From: Flavobacterium sp. N2038
Lineage (GTDB): Bacteria > Bacteroidota > Bacteroidia > Flavobacteriales > Flavobacteriaceae
Direction of reading: 5' to 3'
DNA length: 64,000 nt
Assembly (NCBI RefSeq): GCF_025947185.1
Contig: NZ_CP110001.1
Location: forward strand, 3,224,001-3,288,000
Shown: in pieces, positions 28,916-36,714 of the stretch
How the letters are laid out: each line of letters begins with the position of its first letter
Numbering within the stretch: the stretch's first letter is position 1
The notes under the pieces: model-generated
What the model saw: the letters and a program-made list of their open reading frames with translations, nothing else
Databases searched by the model: none
What the model was told of the DNA's origin: nothing
Translations under genes and position numbers: made by a program

Positions 28916-28993
28916 GCCACAGATTAAAAAGATTTCCACAGATTAATTTAAAGTAAAATAACAAAAATCTTTTCAATCCTCTTAATCTGTGCC
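28916..28993. repeat. Imperfect inverted repeat, GCCACAGATTAA type
   Basis: GCCACAGATTAAAAAGATT (28916-28934) is mirrored by AATCTTTT...TTAATCTGTGCC (28966-28993), with an extra CCACAGATTAA copy inside (28936-28946). The same GCCACAGATTAAAAGATT string recurs at 37476-37493, so at least two copies of this intergenic element are in the window. Confidence 0.8.
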
Positions 28994-29008
28994 TAAAAAA
29001 ACAAACCA

Positions 29009-29482
29009 ATGAACATCAAACTCATCGCAATAGGCAAAACGGATAACAAATCGCTTCAAACTCTGATTGACGATTATACCAAACGTTTGTCGTTTTACAT
29101 CAAATTTGATTTGGAAATTATTCCCGATATCAAAAACGTAAAAAACTTATCTGAAAGCCAGCAAAAGGAAAAAGAAGGCGAATTAATTCTGTCGAAACTT
29201 TCGGCTACTGATCAATTAATACTTTTGGATGAAAACGGAAAAAACTTCTCTAGTGTAGGTTTCTCAGAAGAATTGCAAAAGAAAATGAATTCAGGAATCA
29301 AAACACTGGTTTTTGTAATTGGCGGACCTTACGGGTTTTCAGATACCGTTTACAGTAAAGCGCAGGGAAAAATTTCGCTTTCGCTAATGACGTTTTCTCA
29401 TCAAATGGTTCGTTTATTTTTTATCGAGCAGCTATACAGAGGATTTACGATTTTGCGTAATGAACCTTATCACCATCAATAA
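29009..29482 (+). CDS. rlmH: 23S rRNA (pseudouridine1915-N3)-methyltransferase
   Basis: A 157-residue SPOUT methyltransferase that methylates pseudouridine 1915 in helix 69 of 23S rRNA using S-adenosylmethionine. Starts MNIKLIAIGKTDNKSL; conserved motifs are LLDENGKNFSSVGFSE, LVFVIGGPYGFSD (the SAM-binding glycine loop), LSLMTFSHQMVRLFFIEQLYRGFTI and the ending NEPYHHQ. Full length; no anomalies. It follows an inverted-repeat element with no clear promoter. Confidence 0.97.
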   Translation: MNIKLIAIGKTDNKSLQTLIDDYTKRLSFYIKFDLEIIPDIKNVKNLSESQQKEKEGELILSKLSATDQLILLDENGKNFSSVGFSEELQKKMNSGIKTLVFVIGGPYGFSDTVYSKAQGKISLSLMTFSHQMVRLFFIEQLYRGFTILRNEPYHHQ

Positions 29483-29651
29483 ATTGTCAATCACAAGAAA
29501 AACCACAATACTAACAATCAGCATTTTAAAATCAAAAAAAATTCTAAATCCAAAATAAAAGCGTAATTTTATACTGCTTTTATTAAATCTTAATAAAATT
29601 TAATAATTATAGTTTTTTAACCCTATTTTTTTAATCTAAAAACATATAATT

Positions 29652-30113
29652 ATGAAATCTTTACTTCGTTTTTCAGCAATCTTATGTTTGCTTTTTATTG
29701 GAATTTCATGTTCTAATAATGATGACAATTCTAGTCCGGTTATTGTGACATTTACTGCAAGTTTGACTCCCGTTACAGGCGCTACTTCAACAGCCTCTGG
29801 TGATGCTACACTCAAATTAAACCAAACAGCCAAAACGTTTGAAATAAAAGTAAATTTTACAGGACTAACACCAATTCACGGGCATGTTCACAATGCTGCC
29901 AAAGCAATTGTTATTCCATTTCCCGACTCAAGTGTATCAACTTCACCCATAACAGTGTCCGGTACACTTACAGATACACAAATAGCTGAATTAATGGCTA
30001 ATCAATATTATGTAAACCTGCATACAACTGCTTATCCTGATGGAGAAATAAGCGGAACCCTCATCAAAACAGGTACCTCCGGTGGCGGAGGTGGTGGAGG
30101 TGGCGGTTATTAA
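29652..30113 (+). CDS. CHRD-domain lipoprotein with poly-Gly tail
   Basis: A 153-residue lipoprotein (lipobox FIGISCSNNDD, Cys20) carrying one CHRD domain: VTFTASLTPVTGATSTASGDATLKL at its start, then HGHVHNAA and YYVNLHTTAYPDGEISGTL. CHRD domains occur in chordin and in many bacterial exported proteins of unknown role; the His-rich HGHVHNA and NLHT motifs may bind metal. The C-terminus is odd: after LIKTGTS there are nine consecutive Gly and a final Tyr, coded by mixed GGT/GGC/GGA codons. A strong bidirectional terminator follows. Confidence 0.88.
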   Translation: MKSLLRFSAILCLLFIGISCSNNDDNSSPVIVTFTASLTPVTGATSTASGDATLKLNQTAKTFEIKVNFTGLTPIHGHVHNAAKAIVIPFPDSSVSTSPITVSGTLTDTQIAELMANQYYVNLHTTAYPDGEISGTLIKTGTSGGGGGGGGGY

Positions 30114-30133
30114 CACCTGAAAAAACTAAAAAC

Positions 30134-30168
30134 AAAGCCTTTCTATCATTTGGACGGAAAGGCTTTTT
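30134..30168. terminator. Bidirectional terminator between CHRD gene and convergent operon
   Basis: Stem AAAGCCTTT(C)/(G)AAAGGCTTT with about 15-nt loop between two convergent genes. A T run follows on the plus strand and another on the minus strand, so it can serve both. Confidence 0.8.
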
Positions 30169-30186
30169 GCTGTTTTATATTTCAAA

Positions 30187-30819
30187 TTAGAAAATGAATT
30201 CTACCGGAAGTTTATCAAGATTGTAAGTCACATATTTTTGCAGTAAAATTTTATCTTGAATATATTCTTCATAACTCATGTTCTTATCAAATAAGAACAC
30301 CAAATCTGGTACTTTCTCAAACTTTATACTATAAAAATGCTGTAATATCTCTGTTATTTTTATTTCCTTATTTCCCATCAAAACATGTTCTTTTCCTTTT
30401 CTAAAATAAAAGACAAAATTTTCCTTATTCGGTTTTTCTGTTTTATAGTACACTTTCGTGAAAGACAAAAAAGCAAGATTCTTTCCAATAGAATCTGCAT
30501 AAGAATAATAATTTTGGGCATTTTCATTTTTGTGTGCACTGTCAGCCCTTTTCTTTTCCTGCATTTTTATAACCTCCGGAATCACTAATTTCAAAGGCAA
30601 ACGCTTATCGATATTAAAAATCCAATTGGTCGAAATAATAGCACTTTTTCTATTCAAATCAGCTATTGTATCTTTTCCTTCAACTTTTAAGAAAATATAA
30701 ACTGGCGAATGATCCTGGACATCTTTTACAATCGAAATATTTGATTTTGGGAGTAAAACATCTTTCTTTTCTTCACAGGAGAAAAGAAGAAAAACAATAA
30801 TTAATGTAATATATTTCAT
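30187..30819 (-). CDS. Putative lipoprotein of unknown function
   Basis: A 210-residue protein with a short lipoprotein signal (VFLLFSCEEKK, Cys15). I do not recognise the family. It is a mixed alpha/beta protein with hydrophilic, Lys-rich stretches (PEVIKMQEKKRADSAHKNENAQ) and aromatic-rich C-terminal half; no Cys beyond the lipobox and no catalytic motif. It lies 15 bp after the DUF4919-like gene and is the last gene of the folP transcription unit. Confidence 0.7.
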   Translation of the reverse strand: MKYITLIIVFLLFSCEEKKDVLLPKSNISIVKDVQDHSPVYIFLKVEGKDTIADLNRKSAIISTNWIFNIDKRLPLKLVIPEVIKMQEKKRADSAHKNENAQNYYSYADSIGKNLAFLSFTKVYYKTEKPNKENFVFYFRKGKEHVLMGNKEIKITEILQHFYSIKFEKVPDLVFLFDKNMSYEEYIQDKILLQKYVTYNLDKLPVEFIF

Positions 30820-30834
30820 GTTTCCTTAATTATT

Positions 30835-31665
30835 TTATTCGATTTTATAATCTTCTGGTTTAAGTAAAGGAAGCCAATGCGTTAAATTTGAAAAACGCAT
30901 TATATGATAACTATCATAGCCTCCTAAAAGCACTTTTTCTTTTGTGAGAATCAGCCTGGTCTTTTGAGGATACAAACCAAATCTGGCTTCATATATAGAT
31001 ACTCCTTCAAAAAAATTATTCAAAATATAAGGCGATTCGCGACTTCCTTCTCCATATTTAAATACTGATGCGATAATCTTGACCATCATCGAAAAATGAA
31101 GATTGCACAATTCTGTATTACCAAGACGTTTATAAGCGTAACTTAATTCTTTATGCCCCGTAATGTTGTTAGGACTTTGACTGAGAATTTCTTTAGCTAC
31201 AATAATTGCTTCATTATATTTTTTGTCTTCATTAAGTTTATAAACTTTACGGGCTAAACTATCTAAATAAGTCGGATTTATTGTCTTAGAATGAATTTTA
31301 TATTTAGTCAGACTTATTATTTGTGCAGCCGTTATAGCTGTTGTATCTCCTTTTTGAAGAAGAGCTTCAACATTTTTGTAGTAATAAATAGAATTTGGAT
31401 TTGTAGATTCGGTAAACTTTACATCAAAACGCTGAACGCTTTGTTGGGATTTATCTTCTCCGTAAACTTTAGTACTATTTTTTACTCCTGTTGCTTTTAC
31501 TTTAGAGTTTTGACTTTTCTTATTATCTTTTCCGTCGGGATCTCCATAAATTAGATCTGCTTTTTTAACCTTTTGCGTTGGCGGTGGTGGTGGCAAAGGA
31601 GCTTGTCCAGAGCTTAAATTAACCATAAAACAAACAAAGCAAACCAAGAAACATTTCTTTTTCAT
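30835..31665 (-). CDS. DUF4919-like exported protein
   Basis: A 276-residue exported protein with signal peptide (1-20, ending LSSGQ) then a proline run (APLPPPPPTQ) and a Lys/Asn-rich linker to about residue 75. The C-terminal two thirds include a TPR-like pair (YNEAIIVAKEILSQSPNNITGHKELSYAYKRLGNTELCNLHFSMM) and the segment GEGSRESPYILNNFFEGVSIYEARFG, which I associate with DUF4919. Function unknown. It lies 29 bp after folP and 15 bp before the lipoprotein gene. Confidence 0.7.
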   Translation of the reverse strand: MKKKCFLVCFVCFMVNLSSGQAPLPPPPPTQKVKKADLIYGDPDGKDNKKSQNSKVKATGVKNSTKVYGEDKSQQSVQRFDVKFTESTNPNSIYYYKNVEALLQKGDTTAITAAQIISLTKYKIHSKTINPTYLDSLARKVYKLNEDKKYNEAIIVAKEILSQSPNNITGHKELSYAYKRLGNTELCNLHFSMMVKIIASVFKYGEGSRESPYILNNFFEGVSIYEARFGLYPQKTRLILTKEKVLLGGYDSYHIMRFSNLTHWLPLLKPEDYKIE

Positions 31666-31694
31666 ATTAATATCTAAACTTAAAAGTATATAAT

Positions 31695-32519
31695 TTAAAA
31701 ACTCATTTTATTAAACAAAGTAACGCACTCAACAGCTTCTTTCACATCATGAACACGAAGGATTTTTGCTCCTTTGGTCAAAGCAATTGTATTCAGGAAT
31801 GTTGTTCCGTTTAAAGCTTCTTGTGGTGTAATATCAAGTGTTTTGTATATCATCGATTTTCTGGAAATTCCTGCTAAAACCGGTAACTTTAATAAATTAA
31901 AAAGCTCCATTTTTTGCATTACTTCATAATTCTGATCGGTTGTTTTAGCAAAACCAAAACCGGGATCTAAAATCAAGTCGTTGATTCCTAAACTTCTTGC
32001 TTTTTTTACTTTTTCAGAAAAATAGAAAAGCATTTCTTTTACAATATCTTCGTATTGTGTCAGGCTCTGCATCGTTTGTGGATTACCTCGCATATGCATC
32101 ATAATGTATGGTACATTGTAATGCGCAATTACATCAAACATATTCTCGTCGAGTTCTCCTGCTGCAATATCGTTTATAATCGCTGCGCCACTTTCTATAC
32201 TTGCTTTTGCCACTTCGGCTCTAAAAGTATCTATTGACAACAATGCTTCCGGATAATGCTTTAAAATCAATTCAATTGCAGGAACAATTCGGTCAATTTC
32301 TTCTTGCTCTGTTACAAATTCAGCGCTTGGTTTACTGGAATATGCTCCTATATCAATGAAAGTTGCCCCTTCTGAAAGCATTTTTTCAACCTGCGAAATA
32401 ATTTCAACTTCGTTTTTATATTTTCCACCGTCAAAAAAAGAATTTGGCGTGACATTCAGGATTCCCATTACCTTTGGAATCTCTAAATCTATAAGTTTGC
32501 CTTTGCAGTTAATTGTCAT
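31695..32519 (-). CDS. folP: Dihydropteroate synthase
   Basis: A 274-residue TIM-barrel enzyme joining p-aminobenzoate to dihydropterin pyrophosphate in folate synthesis; target of sulfonamides. I start at 32519 (MTINCKGKLIDL), normal for the family; an earlier in-frame ATG at 32585 would add 22 residues that fall in repeat-like leader DNA. Signature motifs: VMGILNVTPNSFFDGGKY, EGATFIDIGAYSSKP (substrate loop 2 with the Ser/Lys), LSIDTFRAEVA, IINDIAAG, YIMMHMRGNPQTMQ, LILDPGFGFAKT and LAGISRKSM, and the end with ILRVHDVKEA. Divergent from the DUF1599 gene; heads an operon with two exported-protein genes. Confidence 0.96.
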   Translation of the reverse strand: MTINCKGKLIDLEIPKVMGILNVTPNSFFDGGKYKNEVEIISQVEKMLSEGATFIDIGAYSSKPSAEFVTEQEEIDRIVPAIELILKHYPEALLSIDTFRAEVAKASIESGAAIINDIAAGELDENMFDVIAHYNVPYIMMHMRGNPQTMQSLTQYEDIVKEMLFYFSEKVKKARSLGINDLILDPGFGFAKTTDQNYEVMQKMELFNLLKLPVLAGISRKSMIYKTLDITPQEALNGTTFLNTIALTKGAKILRVHDVKEAVECVTLFNKMSF

Positions 32520-32529
32520 TGTTTGTTTT

Positions 32530-32606
32530 GTTTCAGGTTTCAAGTTATCACCGTTAACAATTTGTTTAGAAAAAACTTGAAACAAAGAAAACCTGAAACT
32601 TGAAAC
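32530..32606. repeat. Imperfect inverted repeat, GTTTCAGGTTTCAAGTT type
   Basis: GTTTCAGGTTTCAAGTT (32530-32546) faces AACTTGAAAC (32574-32583) and AACCTGAAACTTGAAAC (32590-32606). It fills the gap between divergent folP and DUF1599 and overlaps the -33 region of the DUF1599 promoter. Confidence 0.7.
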
Positions 32607-32630
32607 TCTTTAATATTATCCCTATTTTTG
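32600..32630 (+). promoter_or_regulatory. Promoter of the DUF1599 gene (TTG-N20-TATTTTTG)
   Basis: TTG at 32600-32602, 20-base spacer, TATTTTTG at 32623-32630, an exact match to the Flavobacterium consensus, 30 bp before the ATG at 32661. Confidence 0.8.
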
Positions 32631-32660
32631 GAAAAATTTAAGCAAATATACAGCATATAA

Positions 32661-33203
32661 ATGAAGAATACTTCCCAAGAGTTTGATAATGTAATCGCGG
32701 TTTGCCGAACCTTGTTTATCAATAAAATGAAAGATTATGGCAGTGCGTGGCGAATTTTAAGACTACCATCACTAACAGATCAGATTTTCATAAAAGCGCA
32801 AAGAATTAGAAGTTTACAGGAAAATGATGTCCGTAAAGTTGATGAGGATGAAAAAGGAGAATTTATCGGTATCATCAATTATTCTATCATGGCTTTGATT
32901 CAGCTGGAACTGGGTGTTGTAGATCAACCCGATCTGGATGTTGAAAAAGCAACTGAATTATATGATGCTAAGGTTAAACTTACCAAAGAACTAATGGAAG
33001 CCAAAAATCACGATTACGGTGAAGCCTGGCGTGACATGCGTGTAAGTTCTTTAACCGATTTGATTTTGCAAAAATTACTTCGCGTAAAGCAAATTGAAGA
33101 CAATAAAGGCCTTACTTTAGTTTCTGAAGGCATTGATGCTAATTATCAGGACATGATTAATTATTCTGTTTTTGCTTTGATTTTAAACCCTATTACTAAA
33201 TAA
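32661..33203 (+). CDS. DUF1599 protein with two tandem domains
   Basis: A 180-residue soluble protein made of two related halves. Half one has MKDYGSAWRILRLPSLTDQIFIKAQRIRSLQ and ends FIGIINYSIMALIQLEL; half two has NHDYGEAWRDMRVSSLTDLILQKLLRVKQIE and ends YQDMINYSVFALIL. This internal duplication is the DUF1599 pattern, and the shared DYG.AWR, SLTD and INYS motifs mark it as conserved. Function is unproven; the family has been linked by others to nucleotide modification. It has its own good promoter, divergent from folP, and the BT_3928-type gene follows after 72 bp. Confidence 0.88.
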   Translation: MKNTSQEFDNVIAVCRTLFINKMKDYGSAWRILRLPSLTDQIFIKAQRIRSLQENDVRKVDEDEKGEFIGIINYSIMALIQLELGVVDQPDLDVEKATELYDAKVKLTKELMEAKNHDYGEAWRDMRVSSLTDLILQKLLRVKQIEDNKGLTLVSEGIDANYQDMINYSVFALILNPITK

Positions 33204-33221
33204 ATTCCAAATCGTAAAATT

Positions 33222-33251
33222 CCAAATTCCAATGCTAAACTTGGAATTTGG
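33222..33251. repeat. 11-bp inverted repeat between DUF1599 and BT_3928-type genes
   Basis: CCAAATTCCAA (33222-33232) and TTGGAATTTGG (33241-33251) are perfect reverse complements with an 8-nt loop. Without a U tail it looks more like a small dispersed palindrome than a terminator. Confidence 0.65.
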
Positions 33252-33275
33252 ATTTTGAATATTTAAATATTTGTT

Positions 33276-34397
33276 ATGAAGAACATCATTACCCAATTCT
33301 CCCGATTATTTGTCGGTATTTTATTTATCATTTCCGGATTAATTAAATTAAATGATCCAGTTGGTTTCTCTTATAAATTAGCAGAATATTTCAGCGAACC
33401 GGTTTTCAATATGCCTTTTTTAGAGCCATTAGCTTTAGGATTGGCTATTATCTTAGTGATTCTCGAAGTGGTTTTGGGTGTAATGCTTTTGGTTGGATAC
33501 AAATCAAAGCTAACCATTTGGGCTTTATTACTTTTAATTGTTTTCTTCACATTCCTTACCTTTTACTCTGCTTATTTTGATGTGGTAAAAGATTGCGGAT
33601 GTTTTGGAGACGCTTTACATTTAACGCCTTGGCAATCCTTCTCTAAAGATGTTGTTTTATTATTTTTCATTCTGATTTTATTCATCAATCAAAAATTAAT
33701 TAAACCTTTATTTTCAACACCGCAAACTAACTTTGCTGTTTATGTGAGCGTTTTTTTATGTGCATTTATGGCGGTTTGGGTTTTAAATCACAATCCGTTA
33801 AAGGATTTCCGTCCGTATAAAGTTGGAACTAATATCGAGAAAGGGATGGAAATTCCTGAAGGTGCTCCGAAATCTGTGGTAGAAATGATTTTTATCTACA
33901 AAGTAAATGGTGTTGATAAAGAATTTACAGAGAAAGATTTAATGAATATTCCTGAAGGTGCCACTTTTGTTGATCGTAAAGACAAAGTAATCACAGAAGG
34001 TTATGTACCGCCAATTCATGATTTTACCATGACAAAAGATGATTCAGATTATAAAGACGAATTATTAAAGGAACCAAAACTGGTCATTTTTGTTACTTAC
34101 GATTTGACTTTATCAGAACCAGCCGGTATGAAAAAACTAGCTAAAGTAACTGCCGATGCAAAAGCAAAAGGATACAAAGTAGTTGCTATGACAGCATCTG
34201 GAGCTGATGAAATTGCAAAAGCTAAAAAGACATACGGATTAGATGTTGATTTCTATTTCTGCGATGCAACAGCATTAAAAACTATCGAAAGAGCAAATCC
34301 TAGCATTGTAATTTTACATAAAGGAACAATAGTACAAAAAGTACATTATAATGACGTTGATAAATTAGAATTATCAGATGTTGCTTATGGTATTTAA
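33276..34397 (+). CDS. BT_3928 family DoxX-like membrane protein
   Basis: A 373-residue protein in two parts. Residues 1-190 are a DoxX-type four-helix membrane domain plus one more helix, with LFVGILFIISGLIKLNDPVGFSYKLAEYF and the Cys pair VVKDCGCFGDAL found in MauE/DoxX relatives. Residues about 255-373 form a thioredoxin-like domain (KLVIFVTYDLTLSEPAGMKKLAKV) that lacks the CxxC motif. Proteins of this kind are thought to act in membrane redox or disulfide relay; the CGC here may be the redox pair. A strong terminator follows. Confidence 0.85.
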   Translation: MKNIITQFSRLFVGILFIISGLIKLNDPVGFSYKLAEYFSEPVFNMPFLEPLALGLAIILVILEVVLGVMLLVGYKSKLTIWALLLLIVFFTFLTFYSAYFDVVKDCGCFGDALHLTPWQSFSKDVVLLFFILILFINQKLIKPLFSTPQTNFAVYVSVFLCAFMAVWVLNHNPLKDFRPYKVGTNIEKGMEIPEGAPKSVVEMIFIYKVNGVDKEFTEKDLMNIPEGATFVDRKDKVITEGYVPPIHDFTMTKDDSDYKDELLKEPKLVIFVTYDLTLSEPAGMKKLAKVTADAKAKGYKVVAMTASGADEIAKAKKTYGLDVDFYFCDATALKTIERANPSIVILHKGTIVQKVHYNDVDKLELSDVAYGI

Positions 34398-34420
34398 AAA
34401 ATATCATCATACTATTCAAA

Positions 34421-34453
34421 AAAAGCTACAATTAAAATTTGTAGCTTTTTTTT
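34421..34453 (+). terminator. Terminator of the BT_3928-type gene
   Basis: Perfect 11-bp stem AAAAGCTACAA/TTGTAGCTTTT with a 7-nt loop and a nine-base T run. Confidence 0.92.
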
Positions 34454-34465
34454 TACTTATTTTTA

Positions 34466-34473
34466 TACTTTTG
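34466..34473 (+). promoter_or_regulatory. -7 element TACTTTTG of the DUF6934 gene
   Basis: Exact TAnnTTTG match 18 bp before the ATG at 34492. A TTG at 34439-34441 sits 24 bases upstream, within the preceding terminator stem. Confidence 0.6.
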
Positions 34474-34491
34474 TGAATTTAAGACAAAAGA

Positions 34492-34965
34492 ATGAAACAT
34501 CTACAATACGATCTTTATAGAAATACTGACACAACTATTTTGGAATTTAAAAGCATCGGACCAAATAGAGAAATAACGAAAGTTATAACTTTTAATCCAA
34601 CTCAATCTAAAGAAATTTATAATCTGGCATTTGGAGATTTAATTTATAATGAAGTTCAGGAAAGATATATTTTGGATGATTCAATAATAACTGACAACGG
34701 AGACAGAAATATCATTTTAGCTACCGTCGCAAAATCGGTTTATATTTTCACAGAAAAATATCCTGAAAAGATGGTCTTTTTTAAAGGCAGTACACCTGGA
34801 CGAACACGTTTATACAGGAGAGCAATATCAATTCATTTAGAGGAATTATCTGAAACTTTCACTATCTTTGGAACAATAAAGAATGAGGCTGAAAATGTTG
34901 TAAGTGTTCCGTTTAAAACAAATGGCGATTTTTTTGGTTTTATATTAAAAAGAAAAGAATTATGA
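34492..34965 (+). CDS. DUF6934 family protein
   Basis: A 157-residue soluble protein. I recognise the DUF6934 style: MKHLQYDLYRNTDTTILEFKSIGPNREI at the start, then FNLAFGD-like YNLAFGDLIYNEV, DNGDRNIILATVAKSVYIFTEKYPEKMVFFKGSTPGRTRLYRRAI, and a C-terminal Phe/Gly/Lys tail. No enzyme motif is visible; the conserved GSTPGRTRLYR stretch is basic and could touch nucleic acid or a phosphate. Its stop codon overlaps the start of a 50-residue ORF (ATGA), and the pair lies between two terminators as an isolated two-gene unit. Confidence 0.82.
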   Translation: MKHLQYDLYRNTDTTILEFKSIGPNREITKVITFNPTQSKEIYNLAFGDLIYNEVQERYILDDSIITDNGDRNIILATVAKSVYIFTEKYPEKMVFFKGSTPGRTRLYRRAISIHLEELSETFTIFGTIKNEAENVVSVPFKTNGDFFGFILKRKEL

Positions 34966-35114
34966 AAGCTACAGTAAGAAAAAAATCAGCTGAAAACAAA
35001 AATGCTTCTATTAATTCCAAAATAAAGATTGATAGAAAATTAGACGATTTAAAAATTACAGAATCAAATAAGCAAGAAGAAGTTAATAAACTTACTTTTA
35101 ATGTGAATTTATAA
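34962..35114 (+). CDS. Small basic 50-residue protein coupled to the DUF6934 gene
   Basis: An ORF of 50 codons starting at the ATG in the overlap ATGA with the previous stop. The product opens MKATVRKKSAENKNASINSK, is rich in Lys, Asn and Ser, and ends NKLTFNVNL. It has no hydrophobic segment. The coupled start, the A/T codon use like its neighbours and the terminator 24 bp later support it as a real gene. Function unknown; size and arrangement recall a toxin-antitoxin partner, which is inference only. Confidence 0.7.
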   Translation: MKATVRKKSAENKNASINSKIKIDRKLDDLKITESNKQEEVNKLTFNVNL

Positions 35115-35137
35115 TTTAAGTCAACATATAAATAAGT

Positions 35138-35168
35138 AAAAAGTCCTTTTGTAAAATGGACTTTTTTT
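35138..35168 (+). terminator. Terminator of the DUF6934 unit
   Basis: Stem AAAAAGTCC/GGACTTTTT with an 11-nt loop and T run. Confidence 0.88.
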
Positions 35169-35189
35169 ATGATAAAAAAATAATATTCT

Positions 35190-35858
35190 ATGAAACACTT
35201 TCAAAAAATCTTCTTTACATTTTTATTTACTCTATCTCTTGTTTTTATGGCTTCTAGTCAGGAAAAAACAGCTAAACAAGACCAACGCTATATTTTCTTT
35301 CTGCACAATGCGTTTGTAGAACAAAATGATTTAAATGTTGCACATCCCGAATATGGTAAAGCTGAATACAACGAAATTCTGGCTTCTTTTAGAAAAGATA
35401 ATTTTATTGTTTTTAGCGAAAAAAGAAAGAAAAATACAAATGCAGCAGATTATGCAGAAAAGATTGTAAAACAAATCAAAGGTTTATTAAAAAAAGGAAT
35501 CTCTCCAGATAAAATAACTGTTATCGGGACTTCAAAAGGTGGTTACATTGCACAATTTGTTTCGACTTTTTTAGCCAATCCAGATGTGAATTTTGTTTTT
35601 ATTGGATGCTTTATGGACTCTGACATAACGAAAATTCCGGATATTAATTTCTGCGGAAACATTTTAACGATCTACGAAAAATCAGATGTTTATGGCGTTT
35701 CTGCTATTAAGAGAAAGGAAACTTCTAAACTCAAAATAAATCATTTTAAGGAAATCGAATTAAATACGAATCTGAAACATGGCTTTTTGTACAAAGCTGC
35801 AGATAATTGGATTGCTCCATGTAAAAAATGGGCAAACGGAAATTACGACTTAAACTAA
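35190..35858 (+). CDS. Exported alpha/beta hydrolase
   Basis: A 222-residue protein with a signal peptide (1-23, ending MASSQE). The alpha/beta hydrolase core shows YIFFLHNAFVEQND, the nucleophile elbow VIGTSKGGYIAQFV (Ser near residue 115), an acidic strand end (ILTIYEKSDVYGV, probable catalytic Asp) and the late His in NLKHGFLY. No lid domain, so it is a small esterase-like enzyme; the substrate is unknown. It lies between two hairpin terminators, so it is a single-gene unit. Confidence 0.82.
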   Translation: MKHFQKIFFTFLFTLSLVFMASSQEKTAKQDQRYIFFLHNAFVEQNDLNVAHPEYGKAEYNEILASFRKDNFIVFSEKRKKNTNAADYAEKIVKQIKGLLKKGISPDKITVIGTSKGGYIAQFVSTFLANPDVNFVFIGCFMDSDITKIPDINFCGNILTIYEKSDVYGVSAIKRKETSKLKINHFKEIELNTNLKHGFLYKAADNWIAPCKKWANGNYDLN

Positions 35859-35865
35859 AATCTTT

Positions 35866-35900
35866 AAGCCTTCAATAGAATTATTTATTGAAGGCTTTTT
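35866..35900 (+). terminator. Terminator of the exported hydrolase gene
   Basis: Perfect 12-bp stem AAGCCTTCAATA/TATTGAAGGCTT with a T run, 7 bp past the stop. The rest of the 304-bp gap to 36163 holds only the promoter at 36100-36128. Confidence 0.92.
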
Positions 35901-36099
35901 TTATGAAATCTGACGTTTTTTTATTTCAAAATTCTATCAGAGAAGTAAAATTCTTCTCCATTTTTTAATCATTAGAAAAAACATTTAAAAAAACTGTCTG
36001 TTTTAAGCTCAACTATTACGATTTCATTCGATATTTTCTAACCTAAATTTCCAGTTTTGTTATAAAATAAGCTAGTCTTGAAATTTTGTTAATCTACAA

Positions 36100-36128
36100 T
36101 TGGCATTCCATTTGTTTGTTTAACTTTG
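36100..36128 (+). promoter_or_regulatory. Promoter of the thioredoxin-tpiA unit (TTG-N18-TAACTTTG)
   Basis: TTG at 36100-36102, 18-base spacer, TAACTTTG at 36121-36128; exact consensus match, 34 bp before the ATG at 36163. Confidence 0.8.
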
Positions 36129-36162
36129 TGAATTCAGTATTAAAATAAAAATAGAAACTTAT

Positions 36163-36663
36163 ATGAAACAATTAGCCCTAATCGTTATTGCATTTATTAC
36201 ATTTTCTTGTTCACAAGCACAGAAAACAAGTTTTTCAAAAGAGGCTTTATCAGAAAAATTATTAGCAGCAGATGGAAGTCAGGTTGCATTTAAAGACATT
36301 TTAAAAAAATATAAAGGAAAAAATCTGGTTATTGAAGTTTGGGCTTCATGGTGTGGAGATTGTGTAAAAGCAATGCCAAAAGTAAAAGAATTACAAGCTG
36401 CAAATCCAAATGTATCTTACTTATTCCTTTCTGCTGATAAAACAGCTGACAAATGGAAAGCAGGAATCGAAAAGCACGAATTAAAAGGAGATCATTTTAT
36501 GATGAATGACGGTATGAAAGGTGTTTTTGGAAAAGCAATTGATTTAGACTGGATTCCAAGATACATTGTTATTGACAGAACTGGTACTATTGTATTATAC
36601 CGTGCTATTGAAACTGATTTTGATAAAATCAATGAGACGGTAAAAACTACACAATATGAATAA
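36163..36663 (+). CDS. TlpA-like thioredoxin lipoprotein
   Basis: A 166-residue thioredoxin-fold lipoprotein. The lipobox is TFSCSQAQ (Cys16), so it should be anchored in a membrane facing the periplasm. The active site is WASWCGDCVKAMP with C64 and C67, and the cis-proline is in LDWIPRYIVIDRTG. It is a TlpA/ResA-type oxidoreductase, likely a reductant for periplasmic disulfides. It is followed after 51 bp by tpiA on the same strand with no terminator, so they may be co-transcribed although functionally unrelated. Confidence 0.93.
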   Translation: MKQLALIVIAFITFSCSQAQKTSFSKEALSEKLLAADGSQVAFKDILKKYKGKNLVIEVWASWCGDCVKAMPKVKELQAANPNVSYLFLSADKTADKWKAGIEKHELKGDHFMMNDGMKGVFGKAIDLDWIPRYIVIDRTGTIVLYRAIETDFDKINETVKTTQYE

Positions 36664-36714
36664 GTCTTTGACTTATTAAAAGCAAAAATTAAAAGAATAA
36701 TAAAAACTACCAAA

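Noticed and set aside
32520-32585. Upstream ATG for folP
   Set aside because: The extra 22 residues are coded by repeat-like leader DNA and are not part of known dihydropteroate synthases.
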